Source: Theristus sp. LFF4_11
Lineage: Eukaryota > Nematoda > Chromadorea > Monhysterida > Xyalidae
Assembly (NCBI GenBank): GCA_030248135.1
Contig: JASANC010000929.1
Location: 26,463 to 90,462 of the forward strand
DNA: 64,000 bases
Direction: 5' to 3'
Below the pieces are notes generated by a model. The model worked only from the letters and a program-made list of their open reading frames with translations. It was not told where the DNA came from and made no database searches. Every line of letters begins with the position of its first letter. Within the stretch, counting starts at the first letter, position 1. This document shows positions 1 through 13,386 of the stretch, piece by piece. Both the position numbers and the translations under genes were made by a program.

Positions 1-738
1 AGCACAATGTTTAAAAATTCCCAAATTTTCAAAAAAACGGATTTTTAATCAAGAATTTAACAACGAATCATTGCTCATAGACATCCAAATCATCATCAAG
101 GTTTGTCGTCCGGCAGCGGCTGGATGGAACTTTACGCGAAACTGGCGAGTCACTGCAGAAAAATTTTAGATTGCTGACACCAGATAGCACACCAGACCCG
201 TTGTTCTGCTGTCCACTTAACCATGACGAAACTGCAGAAAACTGAAACTGAAACACTGTTTTTATTCAAACCGCAGAAAAACTTTTCAAAAGAAACCAAT
301 TAACAGACAGAGCAACACAGAAAACAAAAAATCAACTGAACAATTCTTTCTGTCGCAGTCGCTGACTCGAGTCCGTTGTGAAACATCAGAATTTCGCTCG
401 AGGTGCTCAAATGCAATTCAAGTGTGAGACCTTTCCACTCTGAGCGCATGATTTGAACTATCACGGGTATCCAAAAAGACCAATTTGACACCTTCGCAAC
501 AGTTTCAAAATTGAATCACGCATCTTGATACTAATTTTTTCTTGCACTCATTTCAGTCAATTTGTTGATTTTTCGAGCTTTTTAGAAAATCTGCCACAGT
601 GAGCGCTAGGAATTATATATCGGAAAAAAAATTTTTGTCAGTAAAATGGCAACGCATGTTTTATCAGTGCTGAAAATTTCAGCTCATAATATTAAAACAC
701 CAGCCAGTGACAGCAGTTTGAAAATGGAACCTTTTTTT

Positions 739-1048
739 GGCCCACCCTGTAGTGAGTCATCTTTCGATTGCCTGTAACTCTTCAACCGTTTGCCAATTCT
801 GTGTAAATCTGAACCGTACATGCCCAAGGGTCTAACTAGATCTGTGCAAAATTTCACCTCAATAAACCAAAATCTACTTTAAAATTAAAAAAAACGGTTT
901 TATAGGCTTTTTTGAAAATTATGTTCTTCTGAAAAACCCACCTAACCTTTTTTTGGTTTGAAATCGTTTGAAACACAATTTTTCATTGAAGCGGTTGAAG
1001 AGTTATCAGCAAATAGAAGGTGACACACTACTTCTGGCCCACCCTGTA
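739..1048. repeat. inverted repeat flanked by 13-bp direct repeats
   Basis: Arms at about 749-787 and 991-1031 are imperfect inverted copies; both end in the string AACTCTTCAACCG when read inwards. Just outside or overlapping each arm lies the direct repeat GGCCCACCCTGTA (739-751 and 1036-1048). The structure resembles a small non-autonomous transposable element. The family is not identified. Confidence 0.55.
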
Positions 1049-4000
1049 CACTTCTAAATTAAAAACTGTAATTTAAGGTTCAAGAACAATTTAACAGGTT
1101 TTCTGTTGCTGTTGTTTGTTGGCGTTGTTCGGTATTGACGGTGAGTGCGGTAAGTTTTTGAAAAGATATATCAGTAAAGCGAAATAACGATCCAGTGTGA
1201 ATCACCACTTTTTTCCATTTTTTTGTCGATCGGCATAAGATACCATTAAACCACATCTTTTTTCCACACCCCTTCCCACCTCATTTCAATAAAACATTTT
1301 TTTTCACGTGGAATAAGTTCAACCAATCATCCTCCAATCGAGAGCATACAAGCATAATTTGAAACTGATTTTTCAACGAATGCTTAAAAAATAATCACCC
1401 TCACTCCGGCGGTCGGACAATCATTTTGCCAAGAAGAAGATATGCCGAAGCCACCTGTGCACGCCGCAACTTTGAAAGCATACAGAACAAATTTGTTTTC
1501 ATTCATTTGGCCTCGGAATCACCAGAGCGACCCAAGACCACCAAAGAAGCTCAAATAATAATAATAAATGCCGCACATTATTGGCGCATTTTGTAAAAGA
1601 TTACAATGGCCGACGTTTAGTTAACGCTGGTTTCTCACCCCACTTCAAAGGAACGATTTGTCACTCAACACAACAAACAGAAAGCAGCACCGATACAACA
1701 TGTTGAATCCAAATGGCAAAAAAGTAGGGGCCTGGGAAATAACGATTGTTACCGTATTGGAGTTCGACTGACCTTAGTGCAACTTTGATAACAGCTACCG
1801 CCCAGAAAAGAAAATTGTTCAAAACATACGAAAGTGCATTTTTTCCGACGGTTGTTTCGGTACCGATATATCAGGAACGTATGGTTTGTACAACAAGATC
1901 ATTTCCTGTCGAGACCCTTTGGTAAATACCGTAATCAGGGGTTCGTACGTATACCGTACGCCGCTAGAAACGACGAGCCGGCGCAAGTGGTTTATGCCTG
2001 TTAATGCTGGAGTCAGCCAGTACCATTTCGGGGAGAGCACAGACCGATGGGACAACTGATGAACAGGTTGTGCGCTCATTTATCTTCCTTTTGATCTTGT
2101 TTTCTATATGTTCACGTTTTCAAAGTCGTCTTTTTTGTTGTATATCTACGATCCAACTGATCTTAATTCTTTTCTCGTTTTGTTTTCTGTCGTTTGAGTT
2201 CTCCGATTTGCACTCACTATTATTCAAACGCCACCATTTTTCCTTTTCGATGTGTCTTCTCAGTATTTAGTGTGCACAAATGTGCGCGTCAGTGCGCAAG
2301 TCTGCTACAATTTTTCTGTGTTCTTGTGTGGTCTTTTAAAAATGTGTATGTATGTGTGCCGATAGGAACCAGAGGTGTCATTTATTGCGTATGTGCCTCC
2401 AGAAGCGTTATTTTTTGTCGGAAATGGCCATTGTGAGAAAGCTGCTACACCATTTTAGTCTTGTGCAAAAAAGTTTCACCGCAAAAGTTTAAATAGACAA
2501 CAACGGGTACATCTTCAAACCTATCAATTCAAAGTTTCATTCTGTGGCATAGCTATTATTGCGTCGTTATTTGTTTTTTGTTTTTGTTCTGCGGTTATGA
2601 CACGACATTTACAAAAGCGTACTGTTTTGCCGTTATTTTCTTACCTTTTTTAAATGTTCCTGCAGTAAATTTTCTATCATGATAAACCTATTGATTCGTT
2701 CTTTCTGATGCTGACGTTCTCATTCTATAAATTGGTTTCAAAAATGAGGCCAGAGGCGACAGCACGACTTTGTTAATAACGGCATCAATGACAACGTTGT
2801 GCTGCGCATATGATTAGTCTTGGTTAAACCTCAGATTCAACTAACCATGTGCTAATCCAATTTCTAAATATTCATGCAATCAAACTGTTTTGGTGTTTCC
2901 TTGTCTGTCTGTTAGTGAGGCCATGATTAACACTGTGTCTGTCGGATGCACAAATGTTTGTCAGCGGGCTGTCTGACTGAAACAAACACTCATCATTACT
3001 ATTTGTGTTTGGCGACACGTTTGATAAAATATAATTCAATAAATAATAAGCGAAATAGTATTATTGAAGATAATGTTGTTTCTGGATTTTTTAATGTTTT
3101 CGGATGCCGTATCAGCTACCGTAAACCTGTTTCGTTTCCTCTAGCTAGCTAAAACGCCCGTGATGTCGCCATAAAGCGTTGTTTAAAATTACATTGCGTT
3201 CCACAGAGGTTATTTCTGTTTTTGCGCATTCCGTGAATGCGACAGAACGCAATTTTTACCGGAAATTTCGCAAAAATTACCAGAATGGGAGCCGTTGCGG
3301 TTTTGTTCTCTTTTTTTCTGCTTCTAGGTCTGATGCATATGCGTTGGTTCCACTGGTCTTGCTACCCCCAGACCTCATTAGGGAATCTGCCTTGCTGGGC
3401 GCATAGAAAAACGAATCATCACTGTTGCTTAGCCTTTTTTGTTCGGCGACAAACCAAACAGAGAGTCAAGCTCGAGACACACACAACGCTGGCAAACTGT
3501 TGCTTTTGGGCGGTTCATACCATTGGAAGCGATCGATGCCGTCTGTGTTTCATCTGCATGTGTACACATGTGTTCTTTGTGCGCATCGCTTCTTCTCGGT
3601 CGGCAGTGTTCTCTTTTGCTCTTTATAGCAAGCACATCGTGTGGCTCATTTTCATGTGTGTGCTGCAAGACACCAAACACAGCCATGGGTGTATGTGTGT
3701 GTGGCATCTGTTGACTCTTTGCTTATACCAGAAAGCACGCCATTGCAGTCTTGCAGGCGAGTTTCATTAGTTTGTGGGTAAAGCAGCTCAGAGAATAATG
3801 TTGTTGGTTCAAATCCGTCGTCGCATCACAGCCCACTGTCGCTGTGCGTTCATTTGTGGAAACCTCGAGCATCAGTGATTACGGTATCTACGTTACATAT
3901 CTACTATTAATCATATACTTTAGATCTTTGAAGCAAGAATAATTGCAAACACCTACAACCTCAGAATTGCAACTAACCTGTATTTTTTAACATACCACAT

Positions 4001-7000
4001 TGCTCCTATTTCATGAGCGATTCAGTGTACTATTCGCACCTTGGACGTGTTGAGACCCACAGTCATGGAACCGTAACCCCTGAGCCTGTACTGGTTGGAC
4101 AATGCAGATATTTGAGTCAAAGGAGTCAAGAGAAGACACTGGCGTATTCGTATGCGCGTTCTTTATCGTGGCGTATACGAAGGCTGAATGGAATACTGAA
4201 ACTGCAAATGCTGAACTCGTGGTGGAATAATGCATGTGAGCAGTTTGCAATGTTTGCCATGTGTTGTGTTGTGGTTTTTCTGACTTGTGTGTGTCTGTGT
4301 GCGTGTGTGTTGCTGGTGTACATAGTAAGCACTCTATTGATGGCACCAGCCATGTGCCCCGCCAGATAATGCGTGCTTATGAACAATTCTTGATATAATG
4401 GTTGTTCATGAGCTGGCTACAGGTCTGATTTTGGTTACAGCTACAATTCTGTTTTTGATCGAAAGGCTTCATGAAAACGAAATGCAAGAGCGTTGCTTTA
4501 GTTGATGGGATAACTTTACAATAAAAACAGCATTTTTATTGTGTGTGTTCAATGATACTCTTGTTTTTCAAATTTTTGTCCACTGATTCTTTAGCGAATA
4601 TGGAATATGGTAAATTGTGCGACTTATTATTACGCCTTAGACGTGCATATTATCAGACAGATTGTGCAAAATTGATGTGTTCACTGCTTGTACCAACGTG
4701 AGGCAGCCAGTCAATGTGTTTGATTTGAATTTTTTTACTTACTCTTCTGTTGTACCAACTATAAAGTCACAAATTGCTGTTCTGGTTGGAACAAAAACGT
4801 CTTTTTTCACACCCAGTGCGTTCGTACACAAATGAAGCAAAAGTTTACAAAGTTTTTGCGTTTTTTACTGTTGTTGCGCTTCAGAAGGTGCAAATTTTCA
4901 TCTTCTCGCTCGCAGTTTTGTCACAGCTGTGAATTCACAACGTTGTGCCGCAATTTTTGCACTTTGCTTATCCCATATCTGAAATTTGCTTTTCATAAAG
5001 CTCAGACCAGTTTTCAGAAGTTGGTTGGTTGGTGTAATGCTCGGAAAACTTTCAAAAGGCACGTGGCGCGTGTACGCATATCAGTGTGTTTGTGCACAAG
5101 TTATGTAACAGTTTAGAAAACCGGACCACTCTTTGGTAATAGTAGAATTGAAAATCGTTGTGTGGTGTAATAATTGTGGTACTAGTGTATTTTCAGTCTT
5201 TTGACAACTCATTGGAATGCCAAAATTGTACCCACGGTTTTTATTAGTGTGTTTTATCAAAGATTTCACTATCCGTTCCTGATCTTTTAAGTGGGACGAA
5301 GTTTTTTAAAGTGAACCGACGCTTCGCAAAAGTGAATATGCGTTAACATTGTAGATATTTTATCACATTTTGTCGTTCAGAAATTTGTTGTTCAAACTTG
5401 TCTGTGTCTGTTATGTTTTTGTTATGTAAATCATTCATTTCAATTGTTGAAGTTTCTGTATCTATGTATACAATGTACCTAAAAATTATGGTGGCTGGAA
5501 TGATATTATTTTGATAAAGCACCGGTTTTAGATACGTGCATGTTCAGATACTTGTCAAGCTTCTTCATATTTTTAGTCGCCCGAACTCGTGAGTGACAAT
5601 GACTGGATTTGATCGATTTATGTAGCGTTCTGTGGTATTTGGATTTTTTTCGGGTTAATAGAAATCCTAGTCTATTTCTTTTGGAATTTATGGATTCAAC
5701 CAACAACATCAACTCTGTCACTGTGTAATCCACGTCTTGCTGTGATATTCTGAAAATGCCTCCTGTTTACTATTTTCCACCGAACATTGGATGTGGTCCC
5801 AAATTTATTTCAACACTCCGACATGCGAACTCGACGTGGTTTTTCAAGTTATGCAAGACAAGACCAGCTGATTTTCTGACTCACATATTTTCTCATATTC
5901 TTCACAAAGTTGAATTATCTGAGTGTATGAATACAGCGAAGCGCGTTTTATGTTTTGCTGCTTTTCCACTAACACAAGGATATTTATCTGTAGCCGTGAG
6001 TCCCACGATAGTATTTGCGTGAAGTCACCATCAAAATCCCAAATGCAAAGTTTGCCACAAATCTCTGTGCATTTATGATTTTGCGCTCGTGCTAACATTG
6101 TAAATCCTTGATATGAATGGAGATTTTCTTGGTGATGTTATATTATTTGTAGCACCTGATTTCAAAATGTCGCTGAAAATGTGTAGATCGCATCCCAATA
6201 CTCCGCAAAATATTCAATATTTCCGTTGTTTTCTTTTCTCTGCAATCCACCTTTACTGACTCCCAAATGCCATAATTTCTGTTCGTGCTACTTGTACGCG
6301 TGTCTGTTCAAAAATTGTTGTTCTCGATTTCAGTATTTTTTCAATTTGTTTTCTTCACGCATTGATGCTCTTGAACGCATTAATTTTTCGCAAATCGAAA
6401 AACCGATTTCTCCTCGTTTGTGACGCTAAAACGTCACGCCATCGGATGCTAAAAAATTTCATTGGTATATGGAATCCGCGGAAACAGAAAGATTGTTTAT
6501 GTCAGTTAAATAAATGTTCACGATTCGAAGCGTGCCGGACACGAAATGGCGCTGAAGAAGCTTGATTCAGCTGTAGCATTTTTGCTACACATGGATCTTG
6601 ATGTGTTCCACTCTGTAACGACCAGCGAAGAGCTGCAACCGCTACATGCTGTGTGGTGTTGTTCTCAGTGAACTACGGTTAGCGTGTGCAGACGGTATTA
6701 AAATTCAATTCAATTGCCCACATGCAATATGCATCGGGCAATAAATGAGCGCCAGAAGATCGTTACCGGAATCGTTGCAGCTTCGGAGCAACAGGCACGA
6801 AAAGATCATGGAAAATGCGTTTAAAACGACCCTTCTGATGGGGTGGTGCAGCCAGCAAACGTCTGTGTGCGTCTTCGACCAGTGTGTTTGGCAAATTACG
6901 AATGCATGAAACGAGCATGATACAACATTCAATCGGTTTATGGGGTTCCCAACCGCGATGCCGGTCATGACCACACTTCCGTCTAGTTTGATCGGCATGC

Positions 7001-10000
7001 AGATTCTCCTTCTGATGCGGTTTTTGGTCTTCGGATGTTGTTGTTGACTCAGTGAAATTGATAAATGTTTCAAAAACAAACGCTGTCCTTGTATCGCTCT
7101 TTGTGTTTTTATTGTTCGACTACTTGACCTTTTCCAGCGTCATTCACCCCACGGTGGTTCGTGATTTTTGAAAGGAATCGCGGCTTTATTTGTTGTTCAT
7201 TTCCTTGGCGTGATCATTCTGGAACAAACGTTTTGCAACACTTGCTACACTGTGCGGTTGCCAATGTACCAACATTCAGCTGGTATAATTCCTCATGTTG
7301 TGGACAAAAGTCTTTGAATCATCGGTGCACGTGAGCTGCAAATCTATTTGGAATTGCATGGACGGGATAATGTGACTAACAAACAGTAGCACACACACAC
7401 GAGTTGCATTTCCGCGGTGAAAACGCATAAACGAGCTGTTGTTCCAGTGATGTGCGCGCGTTTTGCGGTGTTTGGCGCAGCGGACGTAATATTCATGAAC
7501 GTATTCGTATTTATTGCCAGCGAAAATGGAATAAGGAAACGGCTTTCTACCATTGGATGTAATTGTCTCGTTTACAGAGCAGCGCGCTCGAAAACAATAA
7601 AGCGACCGCATGCATCACATTCACAGGCGTGTCGCTATTTACCGCCGCAATGATTATGTTGTCTTCGTTTTGGCGCATTTGCTCGCGTCCCAAGGGCTGC
7701 GACCTCTGGCTCGTCAGACACAATACCACATTTTGTGCGCATGAGCTTTCGCACCAACTACAGCTGTAGCAGGCCAAACTATTGCAGTTGTCTGGCTGGC
7801 TGATTGGCTCATATTTTTGAATCAGGTGAGCTGATTCGTCGGTGCCATAGGCGGATAAACCAAGTGAGCTGGGTCTGAACAATGTTCGTAGATGTGTGCG
7901 GGGAGGGAGTTTGCACTTCTGAGTGTTTGGCCTCCAATAATAAGGGCCGAATGTTGCTTGTTGTTGGACGACATATGACCAGCACATACGTCTCCATGCA
8001 TATTAAGCGCAACGCAGCCAACGCAAAATTTCGTTTCGGTTCCACCAGTGTAACATGTGTATCTCTCTACCTCTCTTTGTGCCCTGGTTCACGAGGCTGG
8101 AAACAAAAACACGGACCGTACCCATATATCGATGTTGGTTTGGATTTGCTCGTTCATATTTTCCACAAGCCGATGTTGTACATGTATACACGAGTTAGCT
8201 CTTGACTTTTTCCATGTGACATCAATATCATGAATATTTTGTTGCGGTTCGGTTTCGGTATTGGTTGTATTTACTGCTGTTCGATTTGAGTCGCAAGGAA
8301 AAAGCTGACGGTTATGAAATATGCGTCTCTTGATAAAGTATTTGACTTAGCCAAGTCTCTGGACCCACGGACCACAGTGTGCTTTTGACATTGCATTGTA
8401 CAGTAATTGCAATCACTACTGTGTTGTGTCTCGACGCGATTTTAACTTCGCTGCAATACTTTGACTTCGCGACAACGCACAGTTGGGGTTTTCGGCAATT
8501 AATTTCGGCAAAACGCTACGGATTCCATTAAAAGTTGCAGTTTTGACAGACATATGTTTTTAAGAGAAATTGGGTAAAGAGCAGACCAGAGTTGCCAGAT
8601 ATATTTGTGCTATAGCCTTGGACGGTAGCTTGAACGTTTTCACCGTGCATTATTGTCTGTCTGCTATATCTGTGTGTGTGTTTTGTCTATGGCGGTTTCA
8701 ATTTCACCCGCGTGTTTTACCTACACCAACCCCAGCCAGAAAGCACTGGGTTTACTCGACCAGCTCTACTACAAGCACCTGCATGTTGCCATGGCTTTTT
8801 TGATCGCCAGCCACTGGTCTCTCGTATGAAATTCTGGAGTGTACGTGTATTACCGCAGTGGCCACATATAAGAGATCACATGTGCGCCATATCATGCTGG
8901 CTGCGCAGTAGAATATCGAAACTCGGCAACCCACAAATTGTACGCTCTGTGGTATTTGGTCTCGACACGATTTTGTGGCGCACGTCTTGATACCGAATGG
9001 ATATGATTTGGACTCTTATTCGTAAAAACGAAAATCGTTCTTCTCTGTTGAAATATCGTTTTTTTTGAAAGATCAGGGATGTGCATTAAGAACGTTTCTA
9101 GACGTAATACAGTAGGTACCGTACTTTTGGAAACGACGTTTTAACAATGCACAAATTTTCTCAATATGCCTGTTCATTTTGCCATAATGTAAGCGACTCC
9201 GGACACGACATATGTATATTGTATCATAATGATTTTAGGAGCGTTCGGTTCACTCTTCGGTCCACTATACCAGAATCAGAGAGCGCTGACTGTCTGTTAC
9301 AAAATGTACTTTGCGTTCAGGGCGCCGCGGCTTTCATAGCGCCCACAGTGCAATAGCTTCTCGGTTGCAATTAGTATGCGCACATAATCATCATTCGAAC
9401 TGCTCTCTCTTTCTGTCTCGTATATTTGTGCTTCATCAACTTTTCGGCAGCTTTTCATCCATCTTTGGTGCTTTTGAAACAAGCCGCTGGTGTATTTTGT
9501 TGTTTTTCCATGGCACGGTTCGGCAAAATGGTTGCCGATCAATCATGACATTTCGACTGACGTAAATGTTTGCATGAGTGTCACATTGTAGTTCGCGTTC
9601 TGACGACTATGTGTAAATTTATTGGCGTTTCTTCGTCATTACAATTGAAACAATGTCTGTGTTTCTGTTTTTTTCAATTCACGGTCTTATGTTCTGAGAC
9701 TGTTTTAAGCGACCACCAACAGAACAGCGTGTGGCAGTTTTGTTGGTCATCTACAGATTTGAAATACGCTTTTGTTATCAAGTTATCAACGTTTCTTTGT
9801 AATTACAAGCTGTAAGTTGCTTTTTCCGTTGTTAGCTGTTTTGTTGTCATTTGACAGTATGCACAGTAAAAAACGGTGAAACTGTAAAACCTTATCTTTG
9901 TTTTAACCCTGTCTCTGTCTGAAAACTATTCAGCGCATAACTGTTGAAAGAGTTTTGATATCAAAAGCAATTGTTCGACCCACTTTGTGCTTTTTGGCTC

Positions 10001-13000
10001 AAAATTCAGGATTTTCATAAAAAATCAGACATTACACAATCGCTATTCATTGTGTGTCGACAAAATTGCTGCTCCTGTTGTAAATACTCACAAAATTTTA
10101 AATTACATTGTTTGTATTTGGTCAAAAAATTTATCAGGTGTGCTTTTAACATGTTTATACTGATTAATTTTGATAAAAAGGTAGTTTCTATAACATATGA
10201 AAGCGTCCGGATTGTTACATCAAGACTAAAACACGCTCGTTGTCAGAATAATTATTTTTGGTTTCCCATTTTAGTTTGTTCAACGCAAAATACGCCGTTC
10301 AGATGAAACTCGTCAATGATTGGTCAAATGAAAGCAGCATTATAAATAGGAGACTCCACGCACGGCCTGCAACTTTTAAAATTTGTGCTTTGAACACAAA
10401 GTTTACAGTTTTTTACGTTTGCCTGAACTTTAGACCTGCATGATCATTCTACCAGTTTTACTGTAATTGTAAACCTGCTGCGTTCATGTGGGCTTACTGT
10501 TGTCAGTGCAGCGTCCCTTCGTGTGTCATCAGATCAGCGCGAAAGCAATCAAAATTTGTGTGTTACACGCGAAAATCTAGTTTTCTCGGCGTGCAAAATT
10601 TGGCAGAAAAACTGAAAGATGTTAATTGGTCTGCTGTGTTACTACTTTATCTATGTTCAAAACATTTTTAAACTTGGTCTTTTTTAATAAAACTGCATTT
10701 TTGTGTGTTTGCTGTTTTGTAAGCGTCCACATTGATGTAGGAACACCATGTCAGTTTCTTATTTCCATAAATACACGGTAGTTTAGCAAATTAAGCCAAC
10801 GTAAAATTTTATGTCAAACTTTTGAAATTTTAAAAGGTAAATTAAAAACAATGATAGAAGAGAGGCTTGTTTAAAAAAAATCTAGATGCTGACCGATTCT
10901 TCTAACATCTGTCAATCATTACGTTTCATGACCTGGTTATCACTGAAGTAAATGGCCATATTGATGTGTTACAACTTTTTTAAAACGCATGAGCACGATC
11001 AGGTGATTTTCACCATGTGGTAGCACTCGTGAGTTTCATGTTGAATTGTGCGTTTCTCAATCCACACTTGCAGGATTAATAATGTGCAACGAACGTACGT
11101 AACAAAGTGAACAATAATAGTTGTTGTTGTTGCCAGTTTGCCCAACAGCAATAGATTAATCGTCTCGTATATGAGTTGAGTGCGTTTTTGGTGAGCTTAA
11201 AAATAAATAAGTATAGGGGTGTTATGTTTGCATTGATGGATGCTAGAATGATTTGTGTATTTTCAAATTCGAACGTAAATATACTGCTGAACTATCGATG
11301 TGTGTGCCTAGTTCTGCTGTTCTTCTAGTGTAGAAACTGGCAGTTCAGTGGGTAAAGAACTGTGGAAGAATCTTGAGGACAAGCTTTTTTGCTGCAGTCA
11401 AATGGATAATTCCTGTGATTCCCCATTCCGCACTAGGGTGTAATTCATGCATTTTCTTTTGTGGTTTCACATAATGTAAATCGACAATTTGAAATGAAAA
11501 AATCAACCTGAAACGTATTTTCCACCTCCGCCAAACTCGATCACTCTGACGTCCATCCCAGTCACAGATCAATGCCGAGGTGTATGTGCGCGTGTGCATT
11601 AGGTCAGTTTGATCGTGCTGCTGCTTTATTGTGCGCATAGTGGACGCGCATTTATTGGCCATATTTGCAGCGATTTATTTGTGATTTTCAGTCTATCTCT
11701 CTCTTTCTGTCGCAAAATCAAATTGAACGCGTCGACGAAAAATTTACCTGCGTGAACTTCCATTATGTTCATTCGTGTTTGTTTTGGTTTCTGTCTATCT
11801 ACGGCACGTTTTCAACCAAACAACGATTTGCTAGTGTTCGACACCCCCACCGTTTGTCGTGTTCACTGTCCGATTAAAGATGCCCCATAACCTTACCCTA
11901 ATATTTTGAAATATTTTCGTTGTTCACTTTTTGCCACACTTTTACGGTCATATTGCTTTCTCCGTTGCTTGCATATTGTTCATGTACACTGTACATGTAT
12001 GAATGTTTGTGTTTTTTCAAAACTTCTGATTTTGTTCTAATTACATGTTCAGATTTTGGTCTGTTTTCATCCAAGGGAACCTTAAAAACTGTTTATGCGT
12101 ACGGGAAGTTTGACCAAGTTGTTACGATTCATCTACCCGGATTTATGATATTTGTTTATTTTCATTAATTTTCTTTTTTTACTTTCTCATGGTTTTATTA
12201 AAGAATTTATCTTGTCACCTGTAGTGGCGCAAAATTGGTTTTTGTGATTTATACAGCAACGCAGAAAAGTATGTGAGCATGAGTGGGGTTTTGGGCTATC
12301 GGTTGAAAATTCGTATCAAGCTCACTGAATTGATGTTTAATACCCTACTCATACGGCCCGATGATCTTGTGGGTTATTGTCGTTGTTCAAAAGACACCAT
12401 TGTTGAGTTATTGAATCGCATGTGACGCTTTTCTACCAGACCATCAGCGGTCGTTATTCTCGTTTCTGTTTTTTTTTATTCAAACTTTTTCTGAGCGAAC
12501 GACGCGCGTCTTTCTTGTTGTGAAATGCTGTAAAAATGCGCTTCAATATCGATCCATTATTGAAATTCCCAGCAAAGCTCCGACAACAACGAAACAAGTT
12601 TCAAGTGATTGTTGCAAAAAAGTGCGCGCACACGCGACGCCGCGGCCGACTGGTGTGTCGTGCACGGACTCGCTGTATGTTTCTGTGCTGCGTTTGCACT
12701 CTCACTGTTGCACGCGTTCGTGTTGACGTCGTGCCCGACGCATTATTGTGAAAAAACTAGTTTTCCATTGTGACAGAAAAACAACACTGTGGCAAATAGT
12801 TAATTTTGACAAATAATAATATGAAAGGCAAAATAGTGCGCACACAGCATCAACGTGTATCGTTGGCGACAATTGTGAAACAACAACAACAATCCGGCTG
12901 GCGTGATGGTGTAAATTTATTGATGAGTGCTGATTTGTGGCTCGCTGCAACTAGGCTGTCTATTTTTTGTACCAATAATGACAGCATAGACGAACAGTAT

Positions 13001-13313
13001 GATGCTGTCACTCAGGCATGGATGGAACGCTAAGCGGCCGAAGCAAAAATATGTATGTCGTCGTCGGCTTGCGTACGTTTTTTAAACGTTTTCAAACAAC
13101 TGAGTCGCACACACACGCGCGCGTTTGTTGTCCTGTGCTAACGTAGACATGTCGGGCTTGTATGTATGACTGGACTGGTTGGTCGGTTGGGTGATGGTTG
13201 ATTTTCTAGCTATAGGTGTGTTTGCGCTGTTGCTTTGTAATGTACTGGTTCTCAGATTTCCCTGGCAAACTGTGGCGTTTTGACATTATTTTCGAAGTAG
13301 ATAATTCTGTGGG

Positions 13314-13386
13314 CAAACGAAACGAGTATTTCAATCGGTTTAGATCACTAGACAGACGAAACGAGCATTTCAATCGGTTTAGATCA
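13314..13386. repeat. two-copy tandem repeat, 39-bp period
   Basis: Units at 13314-13347 and 13353-13386 share ACGAAACGAG, then ATTTCAATCGGTTTAGATCA, with one or two differences. There are only two copies and no coding content. Confidence 0.7.

Noticed and set aside
3237..3770. 177-residue plus-strand ORF rich in Cys, His and Trp
   Set aside because: No domain, compositional pattern of TG-rich simple sequence, and overlapping open frames on both strands. Chance ORF in a T-rich region.
3806..3816. tRNA B-box-like GGTTCAAATCC
   Set aside because: No A box at the right distance and no cloverleaf or acceptor stem can be drawn around it.
7547..7987. 146-residue minus-strand ORF
   Set aside because: No recognisable motif, comparable open frames opposite it, and no splice-linked neighbours.
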